DNA of 64,000 nt, from positions 496,001-560,000 of the forward strand of contig NZ_CP134195.1 in the NCBI RefSeq assembly GCF_031585635.1, read 5' to 3'. Positions within the stretch are counted from its first letter, which is position 1; every line of letters starts with the position of its first letter. This stretch comes from Paraburkholderia sp. FT54 (GTDB lineage Bacteria > Pseudomonadota > Gammaproteobacteria > Burkholderiales > Burkholderiaceae). The notes beneath the pieces are model-generated. The model was given only the letters and a program-made list of their open reading frames with translations, did not search any database and was not told the DNA's origin. Made by a program: the position numbers and the translations under genes. Below are positions 52,679 to 62,089 of the stretch, in pieces.

Positions 52679-53296
52679 ATGGCAACTGCAAAAAAAGCCG
52701 CCGCTAAGAAACCCGCAGCCAAGAAGGTCGCAGCAAAGAAGGCTGCTCCGGCTAAGAAAGCTGCTCCGGCAAAGAAAGTCGCTGCCAAGAAAGTGGCAGT
52801 GAAGAAGGTTGCAGCGAAGAAGGCAGCACCGGCCAAGAAGGTTGCAGCGAAGAAAGCCGCTCCGGCCAAGAAGGCTGCTGCCAAGAAAGTCGCAGTGAAG
52901 AAGGTTGCGGCGAAGAAGGCAGCACCGGCTAAGAAAGCCGCTGTGAAGAAGGTTGCAGCAAAGAAGGCAGCACCGGCCAAGAAGGCAGCAGCGAAGAAGG
53001 CTGCGCCGGCTAAGAAGGCTGCTGCCAAGAAGGCTGCGCCTGCGAAAAAGGCTGCTGCTAAAAAGGCTGCGCCCGCGAAAAAGGCTGCCGCTAAAAAGGC
53101 TGCGCCTGCCAAGAAGGCTGCCGCGAAGAAGGCCGCTGCTCCTGCCAAGAAGGCTGCCCCTGCGAAGAAGGCTGTCGCCAAGAAGGCGGCTCCTGCACCC
53201 GCTGCGACTTCTGTCTCGAGCGCACCGGCGGCGACGGTGAAGACCGCGCTGAACCCGGCAGCGGCATGGCCGTTCCCGACGGGCAGCCGTCCGTAA
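52679..53296 (+). CDS. Histone H1-like Ala/Lys/Pro-rich DNA-binding protein
   Basis: 205 residues from ATG 52679 (another ATG directly precedes it), with AAGGAG upstream. Nearly the whole chain is built of repeats of the kinds AAPAKKAAAKK and VAAKKVAVKK, strongly basic and disordered, like the C-terminal tail of eukaryotic H1 and bacterial HctB/AlgP proteins. It ends in a distinct AAWPFPTGSRP motif. Such proteins coat DNA in the nucleoid; repeat number varies between strains. The gene is well placed after nrdB, as in other Burkholderia-like genomes, and is followed by a strong terminator. Confidence 0.9.
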   Translation: MATAKKAAAKKPAAKKVAAKKAAPAKKAAPAKKVAAKKVAVKKVAAKKAAPAKKVAAKKAAPAKKAAAKKVAVKKVAAKKAAPAKKAAVKKVAAKKAAPAKKAAAKKAAPAKKAAAKKAAPAKKAAAKKAAPAKKAAAKKAAPAKKAAAKKAAAPAKKAAPAKKAVAKKAAPAPAATSVSSAPAATVKTALNPAAAWPFPTGSRP

Positions 53297-53394
53297 GTTG
53301 GACGCTGAGCGGTAGAAGCACTTAGACACGTCGCATGATGTGTCCGATGATCGAGTAGCGCTTGAGTAACGTGGCGAGCGCTACTCGGTCAGGG

Positions 53395-53428
53395 TCCCGT
53401 TGCCGGTTTCCGGCGACGGGATTTTTTT
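53395..53428 (+). terminator. Rho-independent terminator after the histone-like gene
   Basis: TCCCGTTGCCGG, TTT, CCGGCGACGGGA (one G-T pair), then seven T. A second hairpin with arms GAGTAGCGC and GCGCTACTC (53353-53386) lies just before it. Confidence 0.88.
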
Positions 53429-53545
53429 CGCCCGAACAATTCACCGGCGAGAAACTTGCAGGCGAAAAAAAACGCATGCACAGGGGAGGGCATGCGTGTG
53501 AGGTCGTCGCGGCGGCAGACAGCCTCGCCGCGCGAGAGGGGAAAC

Positions 53546-54022
53546 TTAGTGCGTGACGCGCGTGACGCCACCGCTGGAGAGCAGCCGCACCCGCTCGCCG
53601 GCGCGGAAGATCTCGCCGGTGGCGCTTTGCGTGATGGCGCGCATGTCGCCGTTATCGAGCAGCACGGTGATCTCGAGACCGTCGCGCACCGCGACGCCGT
53701 TCTCGACCGCATTGCCGGCCACCGCGCCCGCCAGACCGCCGATAATGCCCGTGATGATCGAGCCGGTGCCGCCACCGATCGTGCTGCCGGCCACCGCACC
53801 CAGGGCGCCGCCACCGATCGCGCCGATGCCGCTCGGCTGCCCGTTGTTCGAACTGATCTTCACGGCGCGCACGCTGTCGACGGTGGCCATGCGGACCGTT
53901 TCTTCACGCTGCGCCTGCGACGCCGTGTAAACGTCCGCAGAGCTGCTGTTGTACGCACACCCCGACATGGCCAGCGAGCCGGCAATCAAGACGGCCACGA
54001 CCAGGCGACTCGTTGTTCTCAT
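53546..54022 (-). CDS. Glycine-zipper outer-membrane lipoprotein (SlyB/Pcp-like)
   Basis: 158 residues. Signal peptide with lipobox LAMSGC near residues 17-22, so the Cys is lipidated. A glycine zipper near 67-108 (GAIGGGALGAVAGSTIGGG, then GIIGGLAGAVAGNAVE) should insert in the membrane, followed by a small beta domain (LEITVLLDNGDMRAIT) as in SlyB. Its exact job is unknown; relatives stabilise the outer membrane. It follows the sugar-kinase gene by 26 bases on the same strand. Confidence 0.88.
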   Translation of the reverse strand: MRTTSRLVVAVLIAGSLAMSGCAYNSSSADVYTASQAQREETVRMATVDSVRAVKISSNNGQPSGIGAIGGGALGAVAGSTIGGGTGSIITGIIGGLAGAVAGNAVENGVAVRDGLEITVLLDNGDMRAITQSATGEIFRAGERVRLLSSGGVTRVTH

Positions 54023-54048
54023 TCCCTAAACTCCAATAGCTCTCGGTA

Positions 54049-54987
54049 CTACGGCAGGTCGTATCCGAACGCCTGCTTGAACCGCTCGTTGATCTCGGTC
54101 CGGCTGGGCGCATAGTTTTGCGGGCCCTGGTGTTCGATCTTCAGCGCGCCCATCAGGCTCGCGAGACGCCCTGTGGTAGCCCAGCCGAGCTCGTTCTCGA
54201 TGCCGTAGAGCAAACCGCCGCGGAACGCGTCGCCGCAACCTGTGGGATCGAGCACTTGCCGTGCCTTGACCGCCGGAATCTCTTCGATGCCGCCCGCGTG
54301 ATGGATCTGCGCGCCTTGCTCGCCGAGCGTGACGATCAGCGCCTCGACCTTGCCGGCGATCTCTTCGATCGACCAACCTGTTTTGTTGCTCACCAGTTTG
54401 GCTTCGTAATCATTGACCGCTACATAGGTAGCGAGTTCAATCATGCGCTGCAGCGAAGCACCGTCGAAGAGCGGCAGGCCCTGGCCCGGATCGAAGATGA
54501 ACGGCACGCCCGCGGCCGCCAGATGCTCGGCGTGCTGGATCATGCCGTCGTAGCCGTCCGGCCCGACGATGCCGAGCGTGATGCCCTTGGCCTCGTCGGC
54601 GCGATTCAGATGCGACTGCATCATCGCGCCGGGGTGGAATGCGGTGATCTGATTGTTTTCCAGATCCGTGGTGATCATCGCCTGCGCCGTATAGGCGTCC
54701 GGCACCACCAGCACGCTCTCCGTCGACAGGCCGAGCTGCTTGAACCGGTCCATGTAGAGCTGCGCGTCGACCGAGCCGAGCGTCCCCATGATGCGCGCGT
54801 CGCCGCCCAGCAGATGCAGCGAGTAGGCAATGTTGCCCGCGCAGCCGCCGAACTCGCGGCGCATGGTCGGCACGAGAAAGCTGACGTTCAGGATGTGGAC
54901 CTGCTCCGGCAGGATGTGCTCCCGGAACCGGCCTTCGAAGGTCATGATGTTGTCGTAGGCGAGCGAGCCGCAAATCAGCGTAGCCAA
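54049..54987 (-). CDS. PfkB family carbohydrate kinase (adenosine kinase-like)
   Basis: 312 residues from TTG 54987 (read LATLICGSLAYDNIM), with AGGA upstream; the longer frame starts with unrelated residues. PfkB features: the substrate Gly motif FGGCAGNIAYSLHLL near 46-60 and the catalytic/anion-hole motif DPTGCGDAFRGGLLYG near 245-260, with the usual VNDYEAKLV in between. The family phosphorylates sugars or nucleosides; this branch is often annotated as adenosine kinase, which I cannot confirm. It lies between tpx and the lipoprotein gene. Confidence 0.87.
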   Translation of the reverse strand: MATLICGSLAYDNIMTFEGRFREHILPEQVHILNVSFLVPTMRREFGGCAGNIAYSLHLLGGDARIMGTLGSVDAQLYMDRFKQLGLSTESVLVVPDAYTAQAMITTDLENNQITAFHPGAMMQSHLNRADEAKGITLGIVGPDGYDGMIQHAEHLAAAGVPFIFDPGQGLPLFDGASLQRMIELATYVAVNDYEAKLVSNKTGWSIEEIAGKVEALIVTLGEQGAQIHHAGGIEEIPAVKARQVLDPTGCGDAFRGGLLYGIENELGWATTGRLASLMGALKIEHQGPQNYAPSRTEINERFKQAFGYDLP

Positions 54988-55082
54988 GGCGAGCGTTCCT
55001 GTAAAAAACGATAAAGAGAATGGGCGCGACGATGTGACAGCGCCGCGCATGAAGCGCGGCGCCGGGTTCGTGCGCGAAGGTT

Positions 55083-55583
55083 TTACTTCAGCGCGGCGAG
55101 GGCTGCGTCGTAGTTCGGTTCGTTCTTGATTTCGCCGACCAGTTCAGCGTGAACGACCTTGTCGTTCTCGTCGACGACCACCACGGCGCGTGCCGTCAGG
55201 CCGGTCAGCGGGCCGCTCGTCACGTCAACGCCGTAGGCTTGCGCGAACTCATGGCCGCGGAACGTGGACGCCGTGACGACGTTCTCGATGCCTTCCGTCG
55301 TGCAGAAGCGCGACGCGGCGAACGGCAGATCGCCCGACACGACGATCACGGCCGTGTTGGTCAGTTTGGCCGCGGCTTCGTTGAACTTGCGGGTCGAGGT
55401 GGCGCAGGTCGGCGTGTCGAGGCTCGGGACAATGTTCAGCACTTTGCGCTTGCCGGCGAAATCGGCGAGCGACACCGGCTTCAGATCCTTGCCGACCAGC
55501 GAGAAAGCGGGAGCGGCCTGGCCCACCGACGGGAACGTGCCGGCTACTTCGATCGGGTTGCCACCCAGCGTAACTTGACTCAT
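55083..55583 (-). CDS. tpx: Thiol peroxidase
   Basis: 166 residues. An atypical 2-Cys peroxiredoxin: the peroxidatic Cys is in [17 protein letters not shown] near residue 60 and the resolving Cys in [14 protein letters not shown] near 93. It reduces alkyl hydroperoxides using thioredoxin; the lack of an export signal here suggests the cytosol. The length and motifs are normal. Confidence 0.96.
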   Translation of the reverse strand: MSQVTLGGNPIEVAGTFPSVGQAAPAFSLVGKDLKPVSLADFAGKRKVLNIVPSLDTPTCATSTRKFNEAAAKLTNTAVIVVSGDLPFAASRFCTTEGIENVVTASTFRGHEFAQAYGVDVTSGPLTGLTARAVVVVDENDKVVHAELVGEIKNEPNYDAALAALK

Positions 55584-55656
55584 GTTGTCGTGCTCCGAAA
55601 ATTCGTCAGTAATGACGGTGAACGCGCCCGGTCAATGCCGGGCGCGCGAGGACGCG

Positions 55657-56967
55657 TTACGGATAAAAAATCTGTACGCGGAAATTGGAAGCGACCGCAT
55701 TGCCCGTGTCGAGATGCACGATCATGGTCTGGGTCGTATGCGCGGGCAGGCCAGCCGCGATCGGCGTGCCGGGCGGAACGTAGTCTTGCGGCCACAGTAT
55801 GCGGCGTACCGCGACGTTGTTCTGGTCGTCGAGCAGCGTGAGTTCGATGGCCGGATAGGCGAGTGCAATATTGAAGCGGTTGCGCAGCGGCATCTTCAGT
55901 TCGAGCTTGTGCGGACCGTCGATCTGCCGCAGATCGGACGGCTCGACCTGCAAGCCGTCGATGTCGTGCGGCGGCGTGACCTGGCAGCCGAGCGTCGAGC
56001 AGGCCTTCGCATAGAGCGTCTGCGAGCGCGGGAAGTACACCATCACCGTTTCGCGTTGCCACCAGGCGAGCTGCGCGAGCAGCGCGATGATCAACAGCGC
56101 CGCCACCACCGAACCGGCGATGATCCAGCCCATGCGCCGCGGTTCGGGCGGGCGGGTCTCGCGCACCACGGGGAAGGGATCAGGGCCGTCGTTGACCGGC
56201 TGCACGGAGAAGGGCTCGCCGCTCGCGGAGACCGGGCCAGTAGTGGCGGCCGGGACGGCAGCAGCAAAGCCCGCCGCGCCTGCGCCGACAGCCGCGCCTA
56301 CGCTCGCCGCGCCCGAGCCGGTCGCACTTGGGCCGGTCGCACCTAAGCCGGCCGCGCCGAAACGCGGCTCATTGTCAGGAATCCCATACAAGGTAACCGG
56401 TTCGTCCAGGACTGGCTCTTCGAGCGGCTCGTCCGGCGGCGCATCGGAAGCGCGCTCGGTCCTGTGCCAGACTCGCGGCGCTGCTTCTTCGGGCGGATCG
56501 AGGTGATAGGCGAACGGGTCGAGCGGCGCGTCCGCCAGTAGCGGTTCCTCGTCGGGCGGGTTCGGGACGGTGAATGCGCCAGGCGGCAGTTCGGGCTCCG
56601 TAGCGTGACGCGGCGTGACCGCGACGCCCGCGCCGGTGGAGACCGGCGTGAGCGGCACGTTGCCGGCGTGATGGCGCAGACGGTTGTCGATGGCGGCGTC
56701 GGGTGCCGGCGCCCAGGGGTCCCATGCTTCAGCGCTGAAGTCGGGGCCTTTCGGCCGCACGCCTGAGAGCGCTTCGATCGCCGCGGCAGCGGCGACCGGT
56801 TTGGCGGTGGAAAAATCACCGCCTTCGCTGATGTCGAACAGGCTGCTCGACGCGTCGAATACTTCTTGGCAATGCCCGCAGCGCACCAGGCCACGGCGCA
56901 GCGCAAGTTGTTCCGTTTGCAGGCGGAAGACGGTTTCGCAGAAGGGGCAACGTGTTGCCAGGAGCAT
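55657..56967 (-). CDS. Zinc-ribbon and DUF3426 membrane protein
   Basis: 436 residues. An N-terminal MJ0042-type zinc ribbon (CPFCETVF and CGHCQEVFD, two CxxC) is followed by a long Ala/Pro/acidic low-complexity region, one membrane helix near 285-307 (IIAGSVVAALLIIALLAQLAW) and the DUF3426 beta domain (DLRQIDGPHKLELKMPLRNR). Typical of betaproteobacteria next to prmA; the function is unknown. The order suggests a cytosolic zinc ribbon and a periplasmic DUF3426. It follows prmA by 48 bases and is likely in the accBC-prmA unit. Confidence 0.88.
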   Translation of the reverse strand: MLLATRCPFCETVFRLQTEQLALRRGLVRCGHCQEVFDASSSLFDISEGGDFSTAKPVAAAAAIEALSGVRPKGPDFSAEAWDPWAPAPDAAIDNRLRHHAGNVPLTPVSTGAGVAVTPRHATEPELPPGAFTVPNPPDEEPLLADAPLDPFAYHLDPPEEAAPRVWHRTERASDAPPDEPLEEPVLDEPVTLYGIPDNEPRFGAAGLGATGPSATGSGAASVGAAVGAGAAGFAAAVPAATTGPVSASGEPFSVQPVNDGPDPFPVVRETRPPEPRRMGWIIAGSVVAALLIIALLAQLAWWQRETVMVYFPRSQTLYAKACSTLGCQVTPPHDIDGLQVEPSDLRQIDGPHKLELKMPLRNRFNIALAYPAIELTLLDDQNNVAVRRILWPQDYVPPGTPIAAGLPAHTTQTMIVHLDTGNAVASNFRVQIFYP

Positions 56968-57015
56968 ATTGAGCCGATAAGCCGGAAGGCCGTTGGTTGG
57001 ACAATACGCCTTATT

Positions 57016-57918
57016 CTAATGGCTTTCGCGACGGGTTCCCGACAGACACACCCAACCTTCGTGTTCGCGCCATACGCTGATGTCGATCCATCGTGCGTAG
57101 ACCTGCGCGACTTCGTCCGCTTGCCGCGCCAGAATGCCGGACAGCGCGATCTTGCCGCCCGGCTTGACCTTCGACGAGAGCATCGAGGCCATCAGCTTGA
57201 GCGGGTTGGACAGGATATTGGCGACCACGATATCGAACTCGCCGGTGGGGCATTCGTCGGGCAAACCGTAGGTGACTTCCGCGCGGTTGCGCTCGCTGTT
57301 GTGACGCGCCGACTCGACCGCTTGCGGATCGATGTCGATGCCGTACACAGGATTCGCGCCGCACTTTTTCGCGAGGATCGCGAGGATGCCGGAACCGCAG
57401 CCGTAGTCGAGCACGGATTGCCCAGACTGCACCGATTGTTCCAGCCATTCCATGCAAAGCCGCGTGGTGGGATGGCTGCCGGTGCCGAAGGCGAGGCCTG
57501 GATCCAGTTCCAGCACGAGTGCTTCGGGGTCCGGCGCATCGTGCCACGACGGCACGACCCAGATGCGCTCGCCGATCTTGATCGGATCGAACTGCGACTG
57601 CGTGAGCCGCACCCAATCCTGATCCTCGACTTCACGCACGGTGAACGACGGCGCAGCCTCCAGACCAATTTCATTAGCCGCGGCGGTGAGCAACACGGCC
57701 GGCTCATGTTCCGGCGCGAGCAGCGCGATCACGCGCGAACGCTGCCACGCCGTGCGATCCGGCGTAAGACCGGGCTCGCCGAACAGCGGCTGCTCGTCGG
57801 GGGTGTCGGCGTCCGCATCTTCGACCGACACGGACAATGCGCCCAACTCGAGCAGCGCGTCGGAGAATTCCTCCGCGTGCTCGCGCGCCAGCTCGGCGAT
57901 CAGTTCCCGGTAGCTCAT
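57016..57918 (-). CDS. prmA: Ribosomal protein L11 methyltransferase
   Basis: 300 residues. Trimethylates L11 with S-adenosylmethionine. The SAM-binding motif [17 protein letters not shown] and the catalytic-region motif [15 protein letters not shown] are intact, as is the [15 protein letters not shown] motif before them. The length is normal. It starts 3 bases after the accC stop, so the two are surely co-transcribed, as in many proteobacteria. Confidence 0.96.
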   Translation of the reverse strand: MSYRELIAELAREHAEEFSDALLELGALSVSVEDADADTPDEQPLFGEPGLTPDRTAWQRSRVIALLAPEHEPAVLLTAAANEIGLEAAPSFTVREVEDQDWVRLTQSQFDPIKIGERIWVVPSWHDAPDPEALVLELDPGLAFGTGSHPTTRLCMEWLEQSVQSGQSVLDYGCGSGILAILAKKCGANPVYGIDIDPQAVESARHNSERNRAEVTYGLPDECPTGEFDIVVANILSNPLKLMASMLSSKVKPGGKIALSGILARQADEVAQVYARWIDISVWREHEGWVCLSGTRRESH

Positions 57919-57921
57919 GAG

Positions 57922-59289
57922 TTACGCTTCTTCCGGCGCGGCCTGCAGCTTCGCGGCCAACCGGTTTTCGAGGTAATGAATGCTGGTGCCGCCTTCGACG
58001 AATTTCGCGTCCAGCATCAGCTCGCGGTGCAGCGGGATGTTGGTCTGAATGCCTTCCACCACCATCTCCGACAGCGCGATGCGCATGCGCTTGATCGCCT
58101 GCTCGCGCGTGGCGCCGTAAGCGATCAGCTTGCCGATCATCGAATCGTAGTTCGGCGGCACGAAATAGCCATTGTAGGCGTGCGAGTCGACGCGGATGCC
58201 GGGGCCGCCCGGCATGTGCCACGACGTCAGACGTCCCGGCGACGGAATGAACTTGAACGGATCTTCCGCGTTGATGCGGCATTCGATCGCGTGACCCTTG
58301 AACACGATGTCGCGCTGACGGAAGGCGAGCTTCTCGCCGGCCGCGATGCGGATCTGTTCCTGCACGATGTCGACGCCCGTGATCAGTTCTGTGACCGGAT
58401 GCTCGACCTGCACCCGCGTGTTCATCTCGATGAAGTAGAACTCGCCGTTTTCGTACAGGAACTCGAACGTGCCCGCGCCGAGATAGCCCATCTTCTTGCA
58501 GGCGTCCGCGCAACGATCGCCGATGCGGTCGATCAGGCGGCGCGCGATACCCGGCGCCGGCGCCTCTTCGATCACTTTCTGGTGACGGCGCTGCATCGAG
58601 CAATCACGCTCGCCCAGCCACACGGCGTTCTTGAACGAATCGGCCAGCACCTGAATTTCGATGTGCCGCGGGTTCTCCAGGAATTTCTCCATGTAGACCT
58701 GCGGGTTGCCGAACGCACGGCCGGCTTCTTCGCGCGTCATGTTGACCGCGTTGACCAGCGCCGCTTCCGTGTGGACCACGCGCATGCCACGGCCACCGCC
58801 GCCGCCGGCCGCCTTGATGATGACCGGATAGCCGACCTGACGGGCAATTTTCACGATCTCTTTCGGATCTTCCGGCAACGCGCCTTCCGAACCCGGCACG
58901 CAAGGCACGCCGGTCTTGATCATGGTCTGCTTGGCCGTGACCTTGTCGCCCATCATCCGGATCGTTTCCGGGCGCGGGCCGATGAAGGTGAAGCCGGACT
59001 GTTCGACACGTTCGGCGAAGTCGGCGTTTTCGGAGAGGAAGCCGTAGCCGGGGTGGATCGCTTCGGCGTCGGTGACTTCCGCCGCGCTGATCAGCGCGGG
59101 CATGTTCAGATAGCTCAGGTTCGAAGGCGCCGGGCCGATACAGACCGCCTCGTCCGCGAGCTTCACGTACTTGGCTTCCTTGTCGGCTTCGGAATAAACG
59201 ACGACGGTCTTGACGCCGAGTTCACGGCAGGCGCGCTGGATACGAAGCGCGATCTCGCCACGATTGGCAATGAGGATTTTTTCAAACAT
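57922..59289 (-). CDS. accC: Acetyl-CoA carboxylase, biotin carboxylase subunit
   Basis: 455 residues from ATG 59289 ([16 protein letters not shown]). An ATP-grasp enzyme that carboxylates the biotin on AccB. Visible motifs: the Gly-rich loop [29 protein letters not shown] and the active-site [14 protein letters not shown]. The length equals the standard. It follows accB by 117 bases; no terminator lies between them. Confidence 0.97.
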   Translation of the reverse strand: MFEKILIANRGEIALRIQRACRELGVKTVVVYSEADKEAKYVKLADEAVCIGPAPSNLSYLNMPALISAAEVTDAEAIHPGYGFLSENADFAERVEQSGFTFIGPRPETIRMMGDKVTAKQTMIKTGVPCVPGSEGALPEDPKEIVKIARQVGYPVIIKAAGGGGGRGMRVVHTEAALVNAVNMTREEAGRAFGNPQVYMEKFLENPRHIEIQVLADSFKNAVWLGERDCSMQRRHQKVIEEAPAPGIARRLIDRIGDRCADACKKMGYLGAGTFEFLYENGEFYFIEMNTRVQVEHPVTELITGVDIVQEQIRIAAGEKLAFRQRDIVFKGHAIECRINAEDPFKFIPSPGRLTSWHMPGGPGIRVDSHAYNGYFVPPNYDSMIGKLIAYGATREQAIKRMRIALSEMVVEGIQTNIPLHRELMLDAKFVEGGTSIHYLENRLAAKLQAAPEEA

Positions 59290-59406
59290 AGCGGGTTTTC
59301 GACTCATCAATGGGCGCCGGGTTGATCACAACGCCGGCTGCCTCAGAGGATCGGTCGCGCGCCTGGGGACGACGGCGCGCGGGCGGCATGCGCAAAGCGT
59401 GCCGCG

Positions 59407-59880
59407 TCAGCCGACCACGAACAGCGGTTGGCCGTACTCGACCGCCTGACCGTTTTCGACGAGGATTTCCTTCACCACGCCGGACTTGTCCGACTCGATT
59501 TCGTTGAGCAGCTTCATCGCTTCGATGATGCAGATCGTCTGGCCTTCCTTGACCGTGTCGCCCACCTGGACGAACGGATCGGCGCCCGGAGACGGCGCGC
59601 GGTAGAAGGTGCCGACCATCGGCGAGGTCACCACATGGCCTTGCGGCGCAACGGCGGCCGGCGTGGCCGGCGCGGCGGCTGCGGCAGCGGCCGGCGCTTC
59701 GCCACCGATTGCCGGCGCCGGTTGCGCGTACTGCGGCGCGTACGAGGCGGACGGTTGCACGTAAACCGGCGGCGCATTCTTGACGATGCGGACCTTGCCT
59801 TCGCCCTCGGTCACTTCGAGTTCGGAAATACCGGACTCCGAGACGAGGTCGATCAGAGTTTTCAGTTTACGTAGATCCAT
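59407..59880 (-). CDS. accB: Acetyl-CoA carboxylase, biotin carboxyl carrier protein
   Basis: 157 residues. The N-terminal 30 residues ([19 protein letters not shown]) bind AccC; an Ala/Pro-rich linker follows near 50-85; the C-terminal biotinyl domain has [12 protein letters not shown], where the Lys of EAMKL is biotinylated, and the final [13 protein letters not shown]. The gene sits between aroQ and accC, a common order. Confidence 0.97.
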   Translation of the reverse strand: MDLRKLKTLIDLVSESGISELEVTEGEGKVRIVKNAPPVYVQPSASYAPQYAQPAPAIGGEAPAAAAAAAPATPAAVAPQGHVVTSPMVGTFYRAPSPGADPFVQVGDTVKEGQTICIIEAMKLLNEIESDKSGVVKEILVENGQAVEYGQPLFVVG

Positions 59881-59948
59881 CAGGCAGCCCCTTTAATGCG
59901 TAGAGTGCCGGCGCGTGCGCAGCCGGCGCAAATTAGACGTGTTTGGAA

Positions 59949-60404
59949 TCAGCCGCGCGACGAGCCGGCGGACAGCCGGTCGAGCGCGAATTCGAGCGCG
60001 TACAGATATCCCTTCCAGCCGAGGCCGCAAATCACGCCCTCAGCCTGGTCGGAGAAATACGAGTGATGCCGGAACGGTTCGCGACGATGCACGTTCGACA
60101 GATGAATCTCGACGAACGGGATGCCGACCCCCGCCAGTGCGTCCCGAATGGCCACGCTGGTGTGCGTGTACGCGGCGGGATTGATCAGTATGAAATCGGT
60201 TGTTTCAGTCCGCGCGGATTGGATGCGGTCCACCAGAGCGCCTTCGTGATTGCTCTGGAACGACGCAAGTTCGGCGCCCGCGTCCGCTGCGCGGTCCGCC
60301 AGCGCCTGATCGATCTGTGGCAAGGTCACGCGACCGTAAACCTCGGGTTCCCGGGTGCCGAGAAGGTTGAGGTTGGGCCCGTGCAGTACCAGCAGTCGAG
60401 TCAT
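59949..60404 (-). CDS. aroQ: 3-dehydroquinate dehydratase, type II
   Basis: 151 residues. The third step of the shikimate pathway. All type II marks are present: [20 protein letters not shown] with the catalytic Tyr, [17 protein letters not shown], and [18 protein letters not shown] with the catalytic His. The length is normal. First of the co-directional aroQ-accB-accC-prmA group. Confidence 0.97.
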   Translation of the reverse strand: MTRLLVLHGPNLNLLGTREPEVYGRVTLPQIDQALADRAADAGAELASFQSNHEGALVDRIQSARTETTDFILINPAAYTHTSVAIRDALAGVGIPFVEIHLSNVHRREPFRHHSYFSDQAEGVICGLGWKGYLYALEFALDRLSAGSSRG

Positions 60405-60598
60405 GGTCGCTTCTTTTTCCGTGGAATTGGGCGCACTTTAGCGCTGATTAGAGAAACTTGTCTAGTTTCCCGCGCGTACGGAGCGATTGCAGCGTCGTTT
60501 TGCCGCCGCTGCGGGTGCCTATCTTCTCTCAAAACCGGCCGATTTGCGCCTATTTTCTCGCGTTTGAGCGCTAATTGAGTCTCAAAAGAATGTGAAAT

Positions 60599-61141
60599 TT
60601 AGAGCGCGTCGAGGGTTTGTTTCAGCGCTTGCGGGTCGATTTGTCCTAATTTTGTCGAGCGAATGTTGCCTTTTGCGTCGATTACGACGGTAAAAGGCAG
60701 CCCGCCCGCAGTATTGCCGAACGCGCGCGCGAGGTCGGCGCCACCGAAGCCGGTCACATAGACGGGATACGCGACCTTCACTTTCTGCAGGAACGCCTGA
60801 ACGTTTTTATCCGAATCAACGCCAAGTCCGACGAACTGGATGCCTTTTTTCGCGTAGTCGCGCTGAAGTTGCGACAGCGCGGGCATTTCTTCGACGCAGG
60901 GGCCGCACCACGACGCCCAGAAGTTGACGACGATTGGGTGTCCTTTGAGCAAACTTAGCGTTTGCGGCTTGCCGTCCACGGTCGTGACAGGCGCGGCCCA
61001 CAGTTGCGCGACCGCGCTTTCGGAGGAGGCCGGTTGCGCAGCGTGCGCCACTTCGGCGTTGCCGTTCAGCCAATGGTTGGCCAGCACACCGCCGCCCGCG
61101 GCGACGATGGCAACACATGCGGCCGCCAGAATCCGTCTCAT
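60599..61141 (-). CDS. TlpA-like periplasmic thiol:disulfide oxidoreductase
   Basis: 180 residues from ATG 61141, with AAGAAG 6 bases upstream; ATG 61147 is a close alternative. A signal anchor (ILAAACVAIVAAGGGVLANHW) leads to a thioredoxin fold with active site NFWASWCGPCVEEMPAL near 82-98 and the cis-Pro loop GLPFTVVIDAKG. A periplasmic reductant, perhaps for cytochrome c maturation. Next to an unrelated 217-residue gene, 19 bases upstream. Confidence 0.9.
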   Translation of the reverse strand: MRRILAAACVAIVAAGGGVLANHWLNGNAEVAHAAQPASSESAVAQLWAAPVTTVDGKPQTLSLLKGHPIVVNFWASWCGPCVEEMPALSQLQRDYAKKGIQFVGLGVDSDKNVQAFLQKVKVAYPVYVTGFGGADLARAFGNTAGGLPFTVVIDAKGNIRSTKLGQIDPQALKQTLDAL

Positions 61142-61160
61142 ATTCATCTTCTTGGTCAGT

Positions 61161-61814
61161 CTAGTTGGTTGAAGGAGCGACGTCGCTGCCGTCGAGCAGC
61201 GTCTGCACGGCTTGCAGGTTGGCGCGCGCCGTGCGGCCGCGCGCGTCGGCGCGTACCGCGCCGCGCAGGTCGTCCGTTTCGTAGAGCGCCACGTGCACGC
61301 CGACCGGTTCCGCCTCGCGCCCTTCATTCGTGGGGCGCCAAAGAAAGCTGAGTGTCTCGACGTAGCCGCGGCCGGCGAAGTGCCGCGTTTCGGAGACGTC
61401 GTACTGAATGTCGGCGTTCAGAAAATAGATTGCGACTTCTTTCGGATTGTCGCAGAACACCTGAAGGTGAATGTCCGAGTGTTCGCCGGCGGTGCCGCCG
61501 AGCACTGCGCCTGTCAGATAAGGATTGAACGGCGCGAGCCGCTCCATCCAGTCGACCGCAATGCGGCGCAGTCGCCGCAGCAGCACGGGCTGACTGTCGC
61601 CCTGGAACAGCGACTGGTATTCCCGGATTTCTTCTTCAATCTGGTCGTTATCCGGCAGCCATTCGCCGGCAACGCGGCTCTCGCCGACAACTTGCCGGGC
61701 CGCTTTGCGCTTCGCCGTGGCGTAGTCCAGACCGTCTTCGGCGATCATGCGCGCAGCCGCAATGGCGATTTCCTCGCGCACGCGCTGCGGATCGAAGTGT
61801 GATTTGCGAACCAT
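61161..61814 (-). CDS. Conserved hypothetical protein, possible nucleotidyltransferase fold
   Basis: 217 residues. An N-terminal helical segment (EEIAIAAARMIAEDGLDYATAKRKAARQVVG) precedes TGAVLGGTAGEHSDIHLQVF, which resembles the GS...G.SD.D strand of nucleotidyltransferases, though GGTAG is not a canonical GS motif, so activity may be lost. Soluble, with no signal peptide. In Burkholderiaceae this gene usually sits beside mpl and a TlpA gene, as here. Function unknown. Confidence 0.75.
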   Translation of the reverse strand: MVRKSHFDPQRVREEIAIAAARMIAEDGLDYATAKRKAARQVVGESRVAGEWLPDNDQIEEEIREYQSLFQGDSQPVLLRRLRRIAVDWMERLAPFNPYLTGAVLGGTAGEHSDIHLQVFCDNPKEVAIYFLNADIQYDVSETRHFAGRGYVETLSFLWRPTNEGREAEPVGVHVALYETDDLRGAVRADARGRTARANLQAVQTLLDGSDVAPSTN

Positions 61815-62089
61815 CCCTCGATCATACTAGAGATTGATGACGGCCTTTCCTGGCGGGTCGCAGCGCGCGCCGGGCAAGGTTGCGCGGGCGCGCGCGCATA
61901 GGGCGATCCGGAGGCGTCGGTTACAATAGCGTCCTTTGCAGACGGTCGTTTCGGCCGCTCTTCTGCGCTCCCATCCCTCTCAAGGAAACGCTGGGCCGCC
62001 CCAGGTTTTCTTGCCCCCTCGGGGGCCTGGCGCGAAGCGGCAGGTTAGGGGCCCTTCCAGGAAAAACGCCCGCGCGGCACGACAGGCTT

